The notes beneath the pieces are model-generated. The model was not told the DNA's origin. It searched no databases and saw nothing but the letters and a program-made list of their open reading frames with translations. Position numbers and translations under genes: made by a program. 64,000 nucleotides of DNA from Pseudobdellovibrio exovorus JSS. GTDB lineage: Bacteria; Bdellovibrionota; Bdellovibrionia; Bdellovibrionales; Bdellovibrionaceae. Position 1 is the first letter of the stretch, and every line of letters begins with the position of its first letter. The stretch is from assembly GCF_000348725.1 (NCBI RefSeq), contig NC_020813.1, positions 2,525,563-2,589,562 on the forward strand, given 5' to 3'. This document shows, one piece after another, positions 1-7,898 of the stretch.

Positions 1-294
1 GAAGTGCCAACTCAGATCATTATTAGATTCAAAGCGATGATACCACGGCGTTTGATAGTTATATCCAAAATTCAATTGGGTGTAGCGTGTGCTTTCAATA
101 GAGTAGTAGCCAAATGAAAGATGTAGACTGTGTCTTTCATTCCATTCCCGTAAAGCTCCGATAGAACAATCACCTAAGTATCCGCCATAGCTCAATTCAG
201 CGCCCCACTTATCGCGAGCTTCGGCTACAGAACCAAATGCAGTTACCCACAAACTTATCAACAGTATCGCTGTTACGGCTTGAAGTTTTGCCAT
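1..294 (-). CDS. Secreted outer-membrane-barrel-like protein, partial (C-terminus off window)
   Basis: The reading frame starts with ATG at 294 and runs open to the window edge (98 codons seen). The first 25 or so residues form a signal peptide (MAKLQAVTAILLISLWVT, then a cleavage site near VAEA). The mature part is rich in alternating aromatic and polar residues (GAELSYGGYLGD, LHLSFGYYSI, LNFGYNYQTP), the look of outer-membrane beta strands. It overlaps the last 22 bases of the upstream phosphoesterase gene, so the two are probably translated from one message. No family is recognised from this fragment; an acyloxyacyl-hydrolase-like or porin-like small barrel is possible. Confidence 0.7.
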   Translation of the reverse strand, partial: MAKLQAVTAILLISLWVTAFGSVAEARDKWGAELSYGGYLGDCSIGALREWNERHSLHLSFGYYSIESTRYTQLNFGYNYQTPWYHRFESNNDLSWHF

Positions 295-1103
295 GGTACG
301 ACGACTCCTGCCTGATTGATAATCTGGTATTGTCCGGCTTGCACCTCTAATACCACCCACTGATTTCCCTCTACGCGTGGAACTTGCAATAACACAGTGC
401 CAGAATCATAACGCAGTAAATAGGCATGATTATGCCCATTCATCACTGCTTTTACGCGGCTATCCTGTACGATTTGTGTGAACTTGGCTTTAACGTCTCC
501 GTGAAATCTTTCTTTATCATCTAAAGGAATATGACTAAAAATCATCACTGGCTTTGTTGAAGCCTGTACTATACTCAGCAACCAATCTGGATGAAAATTT
601 TCAGGAGTTTCTAAATTTGCAGAGTTAAATAAAATAAATCTATAAGAGTTCGTTTCGAAAAACAAATTACTTGTGCCAAAGACTTTATTAAAAATGGCAG
701 GTCCCGCCCCTAGCATATCGTGATTTCCAGCGACCACGAAAGACGGAACACCGATCAGAGAGTGTGAACGTAGGTACTGATCATATTCCATGTTGTAACT
801 ACTGTTCGTGATATCGCCTAAATTCACTAGGAAATCCACATCTGTAACTCGTTTTAAAGTGGAAATAGCATCTTCAAGGTCTTTGTAGTTCTGATGAGGG
901 TCTGCAATGATGGCGATGCGAATAATACCATCGGCTTCAGGATCACCTAACGAGGCCACGGCGCTGAGGTTGAGGTCACGTTCGCCGCGAAGGATATCAC
1001 TTGAAAAAGGTGAGCCTCTGTACTTTCCACAACCAATGCCCACCAAACTAAAGGTTAAAAAAGAAAGAACGATGACGCCAAAAACTACAGCCTTGGCTTT
1101 CAT
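273..1103 (-). CDS. Calcineurin-like metallophosphoesterase lipoprotein
   Basis: This 276-residue protein has an N-terminal lipoprotein signal (hydrophobic stretch, then LVGIGC with the lipidated Cys at 25), so it should sit on a membrane outside the cytoplasm. The phosphoesterase metal-binding motifs are in order: DPH (68-70), GD (96-97), GNHD (126-129), H191 in SHIP, and GHNH (223-226). These residues hold a two-metal centre that hydrolyses phosphomonoesters or phosphodiesters; the substrate cannot be told from sequence. It lies 6 bp after the glycoside-hydrolase-like gene and overlaps the following barrel gene, so the three look like one envelope operon. Confidence 0.85.
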   Translation of the reverse strand: MKAKAVVFGVIVLSFLTFSLVGIGCGKYRGSPFSSDILRGERDLNLSAVASLGDPEADGIIRIAIIADPHQNYKDLEDAISTLKRVTDVDFLVNLGDITNSSYNMEYDQYLRSHSLIGVPSFVVAGNHDMLGAGPAIFNKVFGTSNLFFETNSYRFILFNSANLETPENFHPDWLLSIVQASTKPVMIFSHIPLDDKERFHGDVKAKFTQIVQDSRVKAVMNGHNHAYLLRYDSGTVLLQVPRVEGNQWVVLEVQAGQYQIINQAGVVVPWQNFKP

Positions 1104-1109
1104 ATAAGA

Positions 1110-3077
1110 TCACTCATACAGTTCCCGTGAAAAAAGAATTTTAAATGGATTTACAATATTCATGAAAAATGGATTCCAACTTCCGGTCATCAAAATTTGC
1201 TCTTCCCGCTGCCAGAAATGCAATTGGGACGCCGACCACAGATACCCATAGTCATAGCTCGTTGGGTTCTTCCATGGTTCAAAAATCGGAATTTCAGGAT
1301 AACGTGTATTTTTCACTAGCGGCTGCACCAGCGCGTGGGCCAGAAGGCGATACCCTTCTGCTTCTTTAATTTTATTATTAAACTCAGATGTCTTCCGCGC
1401 ATATGCGACCGCTTCACGTAAAGCCAATGCGTGTTGCAATCGCAGCTCTGTTATTTTCAACAAGTTCCGGATCTCTTCGTTCTTAACACCCTCTAAAGAA
1501 GGCTTATTTTGTAATGCTTCTTTTAAATCACGAATCTCGGACTGAATAACATCCGTTCTTTTGTAAAAGTCACGCATCAAAACACGATCATGGACAGGTT
1601 CGGCGAAAGGCAACTCATCCAACAAATTCGCCGTCGTGATGGCCTGTGCTAATTGACGGGTTTTAATGTACTCATGTTGCCAATCTAAAATAGGCTTCCA
1701 CACTTCTTTTTTTTCACCTAGAAGCTCCAGTGCAAAATAAGGATTATTTCTAGAAGCGGGGTCAGCTAAAAGAGCTGTTTGCCAATCGATCAACCAATAA
1801 CCTAATTCTTGTCCTGTTGAAAAATTCAAATGTCCATTTAGACCTTGAGTCTCCATCCAATCCACATCTTCTGTGCGGATTTTCAAGTAGTCCGTCAAGA
1901 ACACAGGCACATCCACATCCATAAAGACCCAATAACTGGTTTCAGGATAGTATAAAGCTTCGCGTTTAAAAGATTCCGTGTAGTAAAACTCTTTCATATC
2001 GACGTAATCTTTACGTCCATACATCGGAGCATTCATATCATTTAGTCCATAAAAGAAAACGGTATGAGGCAAAATCCCCACTTCGGAAATAGCACGTGAT
2101 GGTAAAAAGTTAAAGTTTCCAAAGTCAGGAATAATCTGATTTGTCGACACATGCACTTTCATAAAAAGCTTTTTATTCAAGTCACGTGTTGTTTCACCCG
2201 CTTGATTCATCCACGAAATTGTTTTTTCTGCACGGGTGGCCGTGAACTCGGAAGAACCCATCTCGATACTTAAAAAGTCAAATGGCACAATGGACGTTAA
2301 ATTACGAATGCTTTTGTCTAATGTTTCAATGCTGTCGATATTTAAGAAGGCACGCCAAAAGGGAATCAAATTATACGAGCGCTGCTGAAACATAGCAAAG
2401 CTTCCGGACACTCCTACTTTTAAACCAAGGCGTTGGGCGTATGCTGTTAGCGGTGACAGGTTCCGCATCAGCTCGGCATCTGTTCTTTGAATCAATTGAA
2501 TCTGTAAAAGGTTTTGTTGGTTACGTACTAACCACCAAATTAAATCCCGGCCCGCTTTAAAGTTTCCTAAGAAAAAAGCGTCCACCCATTCACTCGGATG
2601 CATCGTGTGCAAATGGAATCCGCGCTGAGCTAACCGCGGCTCCCAAGACCATGTCTTATTGCAATTCTTTAATACGTCTGCTTTTTTAGGTAAGATCTCA
2701 ATGCGAGGATGTGGATATAAAAAACCCACCTGTCTTAAAAAGTAATATGCCGTAGATGTCGCTTCTAAATCGTCGCTTTCAATGTGAAGACGAAATTTTT
2801 TATTTCCAGCAAGGCATTGAAATCTGACTTTTCCTTTTGATGGAGAATCTGTCGCACGTCCCCATTTAGGATAAATATAACGAGGCTTAATATTCCAATT
2901 TACTTCTAATGAGTCTGAATCAAAGACTTTCTTCCATTGCTCTTCAAGATCTTGCTGCACCGAATATTGTCCTTTAAGACTGACATCCTGCTTAAGAGCA
3001 TGGGCCCAAGAATTTGAAAAAAAAGAAACACCAGCGAAGATGATAGCGACAAGAGCCGTGATCTGCGTTTTTTTCAT
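1110..3077 (-). CDS. Secreted glycoside-hydrolase-like protein of unknown specificity
   Basis: The product is 655 residues with a signal peptide (about 1-26, ending SWAHA). Residues 27-135 resemble the small alpha/beta domain that precedes the TIM barrel in GH20/GH67-type enzymes, with the typical run SDDLEATSTAYYFLRQVG (101-118). The next segment starts RGFHLHTMHPSEW (152-164), resembling the first barrel strand of such enzymes. No catalytic acid pair can be assigned with confidence. The C-terminal third is helical. An exported enzyme acting on amino sugars or uronic acids is an inference; it could also be a non-catalytic carbohydrate binder. It is the first gene of the run leading into the phosphoesterase 6 bp downstream. 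Confidence 0.6.
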   Translation of the reverse strand: MKKTQITALVAIIFAGVSFFSNSWAHALKQDVSLKGQYSVQQDLEEQWKKVFDSDSLEVNWNIKPRYIYPKWGRATDSPSKGKVRFQCLAGNKKFRLHIESDDLEATSTAYYFLRQVGFLYPHPRIEILPKKADVLKNCNKTWSWEPRLAQRGFHLHTMHPSEWVDAFFLGNFKAGRDLIWWLVRNQQNLLQIQLIQRTDAELMRNLSPLTAYAQRLGLKVGVSGSFAMFQQRSYNLIPFWRAFLNIDSIETLDKSIRNLTSIVPFDFLSIEMGSSEFTATRAEKTISWMNQAGETTRDLNKKLFMKVHVSTNQIIPDFGNFNFLPSRAISEVGILPHTVFFYGLNDMNAPMYGRKDYVDMKEFYYTESFKREALYYPETSYWVFMDVDVPVFLTDYLKIRTEDVDWMETQGLNGHLNFSTGQELGYWLIDWQTALLADPASRNNPYFALELLGEKKEVWKPILDWQHEYIKTRQLAQAITTANLLDELPFAEPVHDRVLMRDFYKRTDVIQSEIRDLKEALQNKPSLEGVKNEEIRNLLKITELRLQHALALREAVAYARKTSEFNNKIKEAEGYRLLAHALVQPLVKNTRYPEIPIFEPWKNPTSYDYGYLWSASQLHFWQREEQILMTGSWNPFFMNIVNPFKILFSRELYE

Positions 3078-3224
3078 AAAAAAATTTTACGCACAGGCTC
3101 AGGCAGGGACAATAAATTTCTAGTAAATTTTTAGCAAATTTCTGAAAAACTGTTGGAAGTGTCTCTGGAACAACCTCGACAATTGATTCTACGTTCCAAG
3201 ATTCCGCATGATACCAAATTCACT

Positions 3225-3668
3225 TTAGTTCATCTTAATCCAACGTGGGGCAATCTTATGTAAAACCCACACTGGACCTATCAGCAAGAACTGTAAATCT
3301 TTAAAGAAAGATGGTTTTTTTCCTTCAACTTTGTGTCCATAAAATTGTCCGATCCATGCTACGACAAAAATAATAATGGCAGACCATAGTCGTGTATTAA
3401 ACTCAAGAAGACGAAAGCTCAAAAGCATCAGCACCGCCACAACAGCCATCGCTAATAACACCCGAGCATTTTTAAAAGAGCCGTAGTAGATCAACGCCGC
3501 GACGACAACCACATGCCCTAAATGTAGTTGCGGAGTAAATGCCACCAGTGACAACAATGCCAATAAGCTCCACATAATCGCAGGAACGCAGATATTGTGA
3601 ATCTGAATATTGCGTGGATTGCGATGCGATTCGGAGTATTCACTTAGATAAGACTCTAAACTTCTCAT
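3225..3668 (-). CDS. Mpo1-like (DUF962) membrane protein
   Basis: A 147-residue protein with about four membrane segments. It carries the DUF962/Mpo1 signature: an early conserved HN.CVP segment (IHNICVPAIMW) and the late GHKVEGKKPSFFKDLQFL block followed by LIGPVWVL. Yeast Mpo1 is an Fe(II)-dependent dioxygenase in fatty-acid alpha-oxidation of phytosphingosine; the conserved His residues are present here. Bacterial members are mostly uncharacterised, so a role in lipid alpha-oxidation is inference. It is transcribed alone, 42 bp downstream of the end of the EamA transporter gene's reading frame, on the same strand. Confidence 0.8.
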   Translation of the reverse strand: MRSLESYLSEYSESHRNPRNIQIHNICVPAIMWSLLALLSLVAFTPQLHLGHVVVVAALIYYGSFKNARVLLAMAVVAVLMLLSFRLLEFNTRLWSAIIIFVVAWIGQFYGHKVEGKKPSFFKDLQFLLIGPVWVLHKIAPRWIKMN

Positions 3669-3710
3669 GACTCTATTTTACCGAATATTCACAAGATCGT
3701 TCAAATCATT

Positions 3711-4688
3711 TTATTTTTTAACTGGGTTTTTCATCACACTTTGAAACACATTACGAAATAAATCAGAAAAGACTTTGCGAAGATGGTTATGAAATAACAG
3801 CAAGCTCAGACCAACGAGCACTAATATCGTCGCTAAAAAGAAACGTGACGACAATGGCTCTTTTAAGAAGAACCAACCTAACCATACGGCGATCACAGGA
3901 TTAACTAAAGCATACGTACTGACTAAGTGAGGCTCTACATTTCGTGCTAGCCATGAGTAAGCCGTGAACGCCACCATCGAACCAAAAACCACTAAATACA
4001 ATGTGGCTAACCATGATGTCACCGTAACGGAAGCCCAAGATATCTGCCATGGTTTTTCAAAAATCACGGCCATGACAAAGGCACCGACGGCTCCAACGAA
4101 CATTTGTAGACCTGCAAAACGCACAGGACTTTGAATGGCGGTGACTTTTCGTTGTAAAAGCGTTCCCGTAGCCCAAGCAAAGCTAGAGCCCATCAGCAAT
4201 AGCATGCCCATAGAGCTGCTGCCTACGGAACTCGTGCTTGTCGAAACACTATCTGTGGCAATCAACACCACACCACTCAGACCGATAAGTGAGCCCACCA
4301 TTTTTTGCAGAGTCGGACGCGCCTGTGAAAAGGCGACCCAACCTAAAAGCATAATCCAAATGGGCATGGCTCCGACAATGACGGCCACTATTCCTGAAGA
4401 CACTGTTTGCTCGGCCACACAGACAATACCATTAGCGAAAATTAAAAATAATCCGCTGATACTGGCGTAAATATTTTCATGACGAGAAAGTGGTTTTTCT
4501 TTTTTCAGCAGCGACAGACCCAACATCAACAGTCCCGCAATAAAAAATCTTCCGCTGCTCATACTCCACGGAGGAATGCTCTGTATCGCATACACGATAG
4601 CAAAATAAGTCGAGCCCCAGATAATATAGACTGCGGCAAAACACAGAATCAGTGTTTTACTAGAAGCTGAGTTGAAACTTAAGCGCAC
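3711..4688 (-). CDS. EamA-family (DMT) transporter
   Basis: A 325-residue integral membrane protein with about ten hydrophobic segments in two repeated EamA halves. The first repeat begins AAVYIIWGSTYFAI, a typical drug/metabolite transporter opening; the second begins LLLMGSSFAWATGTLLQRK. YedA-like exporters of this superfamily move amino acids or other small metabolites out of the cell. Its start overlaps the end of the DUF2917 gene by 10 bases, so the two are translationally coupled. A divergent Lrp/AsnC regulator follows across a 65-bp gap, which suggests an amino-acid-responsive exporter; this is inferred from context. Confidence 0.85.
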   Translation of the reverse strand: MRLSFNSASSKTLILCFAAVYIIWGSTYFAIVYAIQSIPPWSMSSGRFFIAGLLMLGLSLLKKEKPLSRHENIYASISGLFLIFANGIVCVAEQTVSSGIVAVIVGAMPIWIMLLGWVAFSQARPTLQKMVGSLIGLSGVVLIATDSVSTSTSSVGSSSMGMLLLMGSSFAWATGTLLQRKVTAIQSPVRFAGLQMFVGAVGAFVMAVIFEKPWQISWASVTVTSWLATLYLVVFGSMVAFTAYSWLARNVEPHLVSTYALVNPVIAVWLGWFFLKEPLSSRFFLATILVLVGLSLLLFHNHLRKVFSDLFRNVFQSVMKNPVKK

Positions 4689-4924
4689 GCGTAGATGTCC
4701 ACTTCCAAGCGGTCGGTCATGCTTTCAACCAGCACTTCCTGACGTTTCGGAGACAGCTGAATTTCCTGATTTTGTTCCACGATGTAATCCTGAGGATCAC
4801 GTGCAACTGTCAGCCATGCAGCCCCTTGTTGACATTCAATGAATAGCTTATCCGCCAGTGCTGCTGGCAGTTTTGCCTTTTCGCCCTTGTTAAGTGAAAT
4901 GTGAAATAGCTTAACTTTATTCAT
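4679..4924 (-). CDS. DUF2917 domain small protein
   Basis: An 81-residue cytoplasmic protein without signal or membrane segment. It has the DUF2917 cupin-like core: a hydrophobic block, then GAAWLTVARDPQDYIVEQNQ and a terminal strand. Members of this family are usually encoded beside transporters and AsnC/Lrp regulators, as here, and have no proven function. It is the first gene of the minus-strand unit, overlapping the EamA transporter start by 10 bases. The upstream 65 bp holds an AT-rich palindrome and faces the Lrp gene, so both units may be under the same regulator. Confidence 0.75.
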   Translation of the reverse strand: MNKVKLFHISLNKGEKAKLPAALADKLFIECQQGAAWLTVARDPQDYIVEQNQEIQLSPKRQEVLVESMTDRLEVDIYACA

Positions 4925-4933
4925 ATATATATG

Positions 4934-4951
4934 ATATTCTATTAAGAATAT
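4934..4951. promoter_or_regulatory. Operator-like palindrome in divergent promoter
   Basis: ATATTCT, four bases, AGAATAT: a perfect 7-bp inverted repeat in the 65-bp space between the DUF2917/transporter unit and the Lrp/AsnC gene. AT-rich palindromes in this position are typical binding sites for Lrp-family regulators, so autoregulation and control of the exporter are likely. This is inferred from position and symmetry only. Confidence 0.45.
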
Positions 4952-4989
4952 TAAGGAATAGTCCTGCCAGACCTAATGAGGAGATTTTA

Positions 4990-5454
4990 ATGGCATTAAA
5001 TGAACTGCCCCATAAATCAATAGATGAGATCGATCTTAATATTCTTAAGTTATTGTCGGAAAACTCTAAACTTTCTTTTGCTGAGTTAGGCGAAAAAGTC
5101 GGTCTAACGGCCCCTGCTGTCCATGGCCGTGTTAAAAAATTGGAAAATAACGGCATCATTAAAGGTTATAGCCTTGTGCTGGATTACGATAAAATAGGCT
5201 TGCCCGTCACCGCCTTTGTCCGCGTACAGACAGGCCATCATAGCTGCGCCGAAATCGGAAAAAAAGTGCGCCCGTTTGAAGAAGTGGAAGAGTGTCACTC
5301 TGTCGCCGGAGAAGATGATCTGATGTTAAAAGTACGTACGGCGACTCCGCTAGCTCTACAACATCTTCTGGATAAATTAAAGTTAGATGGCCTGATCATT
5401 CGCTCGGTTTCTGTCTTTGTTTTAGAAACTGTATTTGAACGCTCGCGGGTTTGA
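4990..5454 (+). CDS. Lrp/AsnC-family transcriptional regulator
   Basis: A 154-residue regulator. Residues about 10-60 form the AsnC-type helix-turn-helix (IDEIDLNILKLLSENS, then LSFAELGEKVGLTAPAVHGR and VKKLENNGIIKGYS). Residues about 65-150 form the ligand-binding RAM domain (SVAGEDDLMLKVRTAT). The start has a good ribosome site (GAGGAG, 7 bases upstream). It is transcribed away from the DUF2917/EamA pair, the usual layout of an amino-acid-sensing regulator beside its exporter. The effector is not visible in the sequence. Confidence 0.92.
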   Translation: MALNELPHKSIDEIDLNILKLLSENSKLSFAELGEKVGLTAPAVHGRVKKLENNGIIKGYSLVLDYDKIGLPVTAFVRVQTGHHSCAEIGKKVRPFEEVEECHSVAGEDDLMLKVRTATPLALQHLLDKLKLDGLIIRSVSVFVLETVFERSRV

Positions 5455-5582
5455 ACATTTATATTTATATCGTGGTCTTACGCGTGTCATGGGCTTGAAA
5501 AAAATTCCATTTTTGTACTTTAGAAAACTGTTTGTTAAACCGATAGAAATATAGAACTCTAATAAAGTAAGGAAAGGACGCC

Positions 5583-5990
5583 ATGAAAAACTTCATGTCA
5601 TTAATTTTTGTATTTGGACTATTCACTATTTTTTCACAAACTTCCACTGCAGGTTTAGGGCGAGTCTATCAATATGTTTGCGACTACGAATCATTCACTA
5701 AAGATGAATCTATTGAGTTAAATATTCCAGGGATGACAGATAATCGCTTGCTTGCTGTATTCTCATATGGCAGCACGGCATCTGAACCTGTATATGGTAG
5801 TAAGATCCTATTCGTTGATGGAGATGATGTTGTCGTTAGGGCCAACTGCGAAGTAAGCTCGAAAGAAAATAAAACCATTCATTTTCTTTGTAATACAGAT
5901 TACAAATCTGGCAAGATGCGAGTAACAACAAAGCCAGTCCATCCAAATAGCCTTGAAACCAGTTGCAGATATTATGTAGAAAAAGAATAG
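5583..5990 (+). CDS. Secreted hypothetical protein
   Basis: A 135-residue protein preceded by a strong ribosome site (AAGGAAAGGA). The first 23 residues are a signal peptide (MKNFMSLIFVFGLFTIFSQT, cleavage near STAG). The mature region holds four cysteines (in YVCDYES, ANCEVS, LCNTDY and TSCRYY), consistent with two disulfides in the periplasm or outside the cell. No family is recognised and the neighbours give no clear role. Confidence 0.65.
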   Translation: MKNFMSLIFVFGLFTIFSQTSTAGLGRVYQYVCDYESFTKDESIELNIPGMTDNRLLAVFSYGSTASEPVYGSKILFVDGDDVVVRANCEVSSKENKTIHFLCNTDYKSGKMRVTTKPVHPNSLETSCRYYVEKE

Positions 5991-6068
5991 CGGGCCTCAT
6001 CTGATACAATCGGAATTCGAACCGGAAGCTGCTTGAACAACTGACCCTAACCAGACTAATAATTTTCA

Positions 6069-6494
6069 GTGAACCAAAAAAACCACTCCCATGAAAACTA
6101 TGAACGCACTGAAAAAGTGCGTTTGGGTTCTGAAAAAAATTTCGGACTGACCTTCGCTGTTTTGTTTTTGATCTTAGCTATCGCGCCTTTACTGTTTCAA
6201 CATCCGCTGCGCCTTTGGGCTTTAATTACATCCGCTGTTTTAGCACTGATTTCTTTCACTTTCCCCCAGCTCTTCAAATACTCTAATCGCTACTGGCTGA
6301 AGTTCGGTATGCTGCTGGGAAAAATCGTTTCCCCTGTTGTTTTAGGCCTTTTGTTTTTCCTCATCTTTTGGCCTATCGGACTGCTACTAAAAATCTTCGG
6401 CAAAGATGTTTTGAATTTAAAGCTACAGGCCACAGCTTCTTCCTACTGGATTAAAAGCGAAGAGGGCCTGAGCACCATGAAAGATCAGTTTTAG
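6069..6494 (+). CDS. SxtJ-family membrane protein
   Basis: A 141-residue protein starting at GTG, the only usable start in this frame. It has three to four hydrophobic segments (FGLTFAVLFLILAIAPLL, LWALITSAVLALISF, VLGLLFFLIFWPIGLLL) followed by a conserved tail with SYWIKSEE, a pattern matching the SxtJ family. SxtJ proteins are nearly always encoded with a DUF5989 protein and a NodU/SxtI-type carbamoyltransferase; both follow here after one inserted gene. Their role is unknown; a membrane partner for carbamoyl transfer to an envelope or exported product is the usual guess. The stop codon supplies the first base of a palindromic repeat. Confidence 0.72.
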   Translation: MNQKNHSHENYERTEKVRLGSEKNFGLTFAVLFLILAIAPLLFQHPLRLWALITSAVLALISFTFPQLFKYSNRYWLKFGMLLGKIVSPVVLGLLFFLIFWPIGLLLKIFGKDVLNLKLQATASSYWIKSEEGLSTMKDQF

Positions 6495-6546
6495 GTGCCA
6501 GGCCTTGTTTACGGACGCAGGGTGTCCGTAAACAAGGCCTGGCACC
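6494..6546. repeat. Dispersed palindromic repeat, full copy 1
   Basis: A perfect inverted repeat with 23-base arms (6494-6516 and 6524-6546) and a 7-base loop. The outer end reads GGTGCCAGGCC and the inner end TTTACGGAC. The same sequence recurs at 41706-41758 (20 of 23 pairs kept) and as a single arm at 58072-58094. Here it begins on the stop codon of the SxtJ gene, so it could act as a transcript-end hairpin. It codes for nothing. Confidence 0.9.
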
Positions 6547-6556
6547 GTCAAAAATC

Positions 6557-6583
6557 TTTACAGTTTGTGATTGTTTTCATACT
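6557..6583 (+). promoter_or_regulatory. Putative promoter for the glutaminase-like gene
   Basis: TTTACA (6557-6562) as -35 and CATACT (6578-6583) as -10, 15 bases apart, upstream of the gene at 6669. The 14-base string TTTACAGTTTGTGA is repeated exactly at 7674-7687 upstream of the next gene, which supports a shared promoter or activator site. The spacing is shorter than ideal. Confidence 0.35.
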
Positions 6584-6668
6584 AGGTGAAAAGCTCTGGG
6601 GATTTCACTTAGCCCTCTGTTATCACTAGTCTATTACTAACGACGTCTTAGACAAAGGATCTGATGGC

Positions 6669-7601
6669 ATGAGGTTACAAGCATCAACAACATTTCTATC
6701 TTCCAAGCTGTGGGCCGTATTCACAGCTGTGATGATGTTGGGTGTTTTGCAATCCACAAAAGCAGAAGCCGCCGGATTGCGCTGTCAGAACTTGATGCAG
6801 GAAACAGTCGCCTATCAGGTTAATTTACCGCAGAATTTACGCACCCATCGCGAAAGCGAGGTCAATCGTCTTTCCGCAGGCGATGTGAATCGTTTGAATT
6901 CGCAGATGATTCAGCACTTAAAAAGATTTGTTCCCGCGCGCATGGCCGGAAAAGCCTCTGGTATTAACCTTGCCGATGCTCAACGTGTTTTGAAAGTGAT
7001 CTCGGATCATCCAGTCACAGGCCATATGGCTTACGATCGCTACAATCGTCCCGACGAAAATGTCGGGTTCTGCTTCGGACGCGCCGCTTTCACTCATCTG
7101 CTTCTTTTAAAAATGGGATTATCTCGTGATTCAATAGTAAAGGTTTGGGCTGTCGGCCCAATGCGGACTCCGGGTGTTACGTGGGATTTTCATGTTGCCA
7201 GCGCTGCTTATGTGAATGGTAAAGGCTGGTTAGTTTTAGATACTAATTACGATGCCCCGATGAAACTTGAAACATGGTTCGGAAAAATGCAAGAGCAGAA
7301 CCGCCAAATGGATCGCAAGCTGCGTCTGTATGTCACCGAGCCGAATAAGTTTGGTTTAGAGCTAGGCAAGTATGATCGTATTCAGATGGGTCTAGATTTG
7401 AATCGTGAAAATGATTGGTATCAGCATTATTTTGTCGACATGATGAATGATCTTTCGTCTCGCTCTTTAGCTGATTACGGACTGCAGCGCTTACCCGTGG
7501 ACTCAGCTTCGCGCCCTTCTTCTGGAAATTCTGCAAAGGAATCCTCCTCTGCAGCGCCCTCGTCGCGCCCTTCATTTTGGGATCGCTGGTTCCGTCGCTA
7601 A
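6669..7601 (+). CDS. Secreted protein-glutaminase/transglutaminase-like protein
   Basis: A 310-residue protein with a signal peptide (about 1-35, ending AEAAG) and an AAAGGA ribosome site. The central region has the order of a Cys-His-Asp hydrolase: C135 in VGFCFGRAAFTH, H175 in WDFHVASAAYV and D191 in WLVLDTNYD. This resembles bacterial protein-glutaminases, which deamidate protein glutamine residues and share the transglutaminase fold. The C-terminal 50 residues are Ser/Pro-rich and end FWDRWFRR. It sits between the SxtJ gene and the DUF5989 gene, breaking a usually compact set. The substrate is unknown; a structural or peptidase-like member of the same fold remains possible. Confidence 0.6.
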   Translation: MRLQASTTFLSSKLWAVFTAVMMLGVLQSTKAEAAGLRCQNLMQETVAYQVNLPQNLRTHRESEVNRLSAGDVNRLNSQMIQHLKRFVPARMAGKASGINLADAQRVLKVISDHPVTGHMAYDRYNRPDENVGFCFGRAAFTHLLLLKMGLSRDSIVKVWAVGPMRTPGVTWDFHVASAAYVNGKGWLVLDTNYDAPMKLETWFGKMQEQNRQMDRKLRLYVTEPNKFGLELGKYDRIQMGLDLNRENDWYQHYFVDMMNDLSSRSLADYGLQRLPVDSASRPSSGNSAKESSSAAPSSRPSFWDRWFRR

Positions 7602-7673
7602 GAAGTCTCCAAGAAGTCGCTGAGCCGCTTGTCTGAACAGTTAATCTCAGCATTTAATCTGAACATTCCTCTG

Positions 7674-7702
7674 TTTACAGTTTGTGACTTTTATGAATTA
7701 AT
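7674..7702 (+). promoter_or_regulatory. Putative promoter for DUF5989-carbamoyltransferase
   Basis: TTTACA (7674-7679) as -35 and an AT-rich TAATAA around 7697-7702 as -10, about 17 bases apart, upstream of the DUF5989 start at 7749. It shares TTTACAGTTTGTGA exactly with the site at 6557-6570. Assigned by position and similarity only. Confidence 0.35.
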
Positions 7703-7748
7703 AATGACATCACTTGAATAAGTATTTTTATCTTTTGGTAGGAGCACT

Positions 7749-7898
7749 ATGGGCTTTTTGCGTGAATTCGGACGTTTCTTAATGGTCAGAAAAAAGTATT
7801 GGTTGTTTCCCATTTTACTCGCCATGCTTTTAGTTGGCGCTTTAATTGTTTTTTCTAAAGGGTCCGCTGTGGCACCCTTTATCTATACGGTTTTCTAA
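7749..7898 (+). CDS. DUF5989-family small membrane protein
   Basis: A 49-residue protein starting MGFLREFGRFLMVRKKYW, then one strong transmembrane helix (about 19-36) and the tail SAVAPFIYTVF. This is the usual length and layout of DUF5989 proteins, which accompany SxtJ and carbamoyltransferase genes. A GGAG ribosome site lies just upstream. Its stop codon shares one base with the carbamoyltransferase start (TAATG), so the two are translationally coupled. No function is proven; a membrane anchor or small subunit for the carbamoyltransferase is an inference. Confidence 0.82.
   Translation: MGFLREFGRFLMVRKKYWLFPILLAMLLVGALIVFSKGSAVAPFIYTVF

Noticed and set aside
6008-6036. tRNA T-arm-like sequence (GGTTCGAATTCC on the minus strand)
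   Set aside because: There is no matching acceptor stem, D arm or 7-base anticodon loop around it and the T stem pairs poorly, so it is not a tRNA gene; at most a chance match or tRNA relic.
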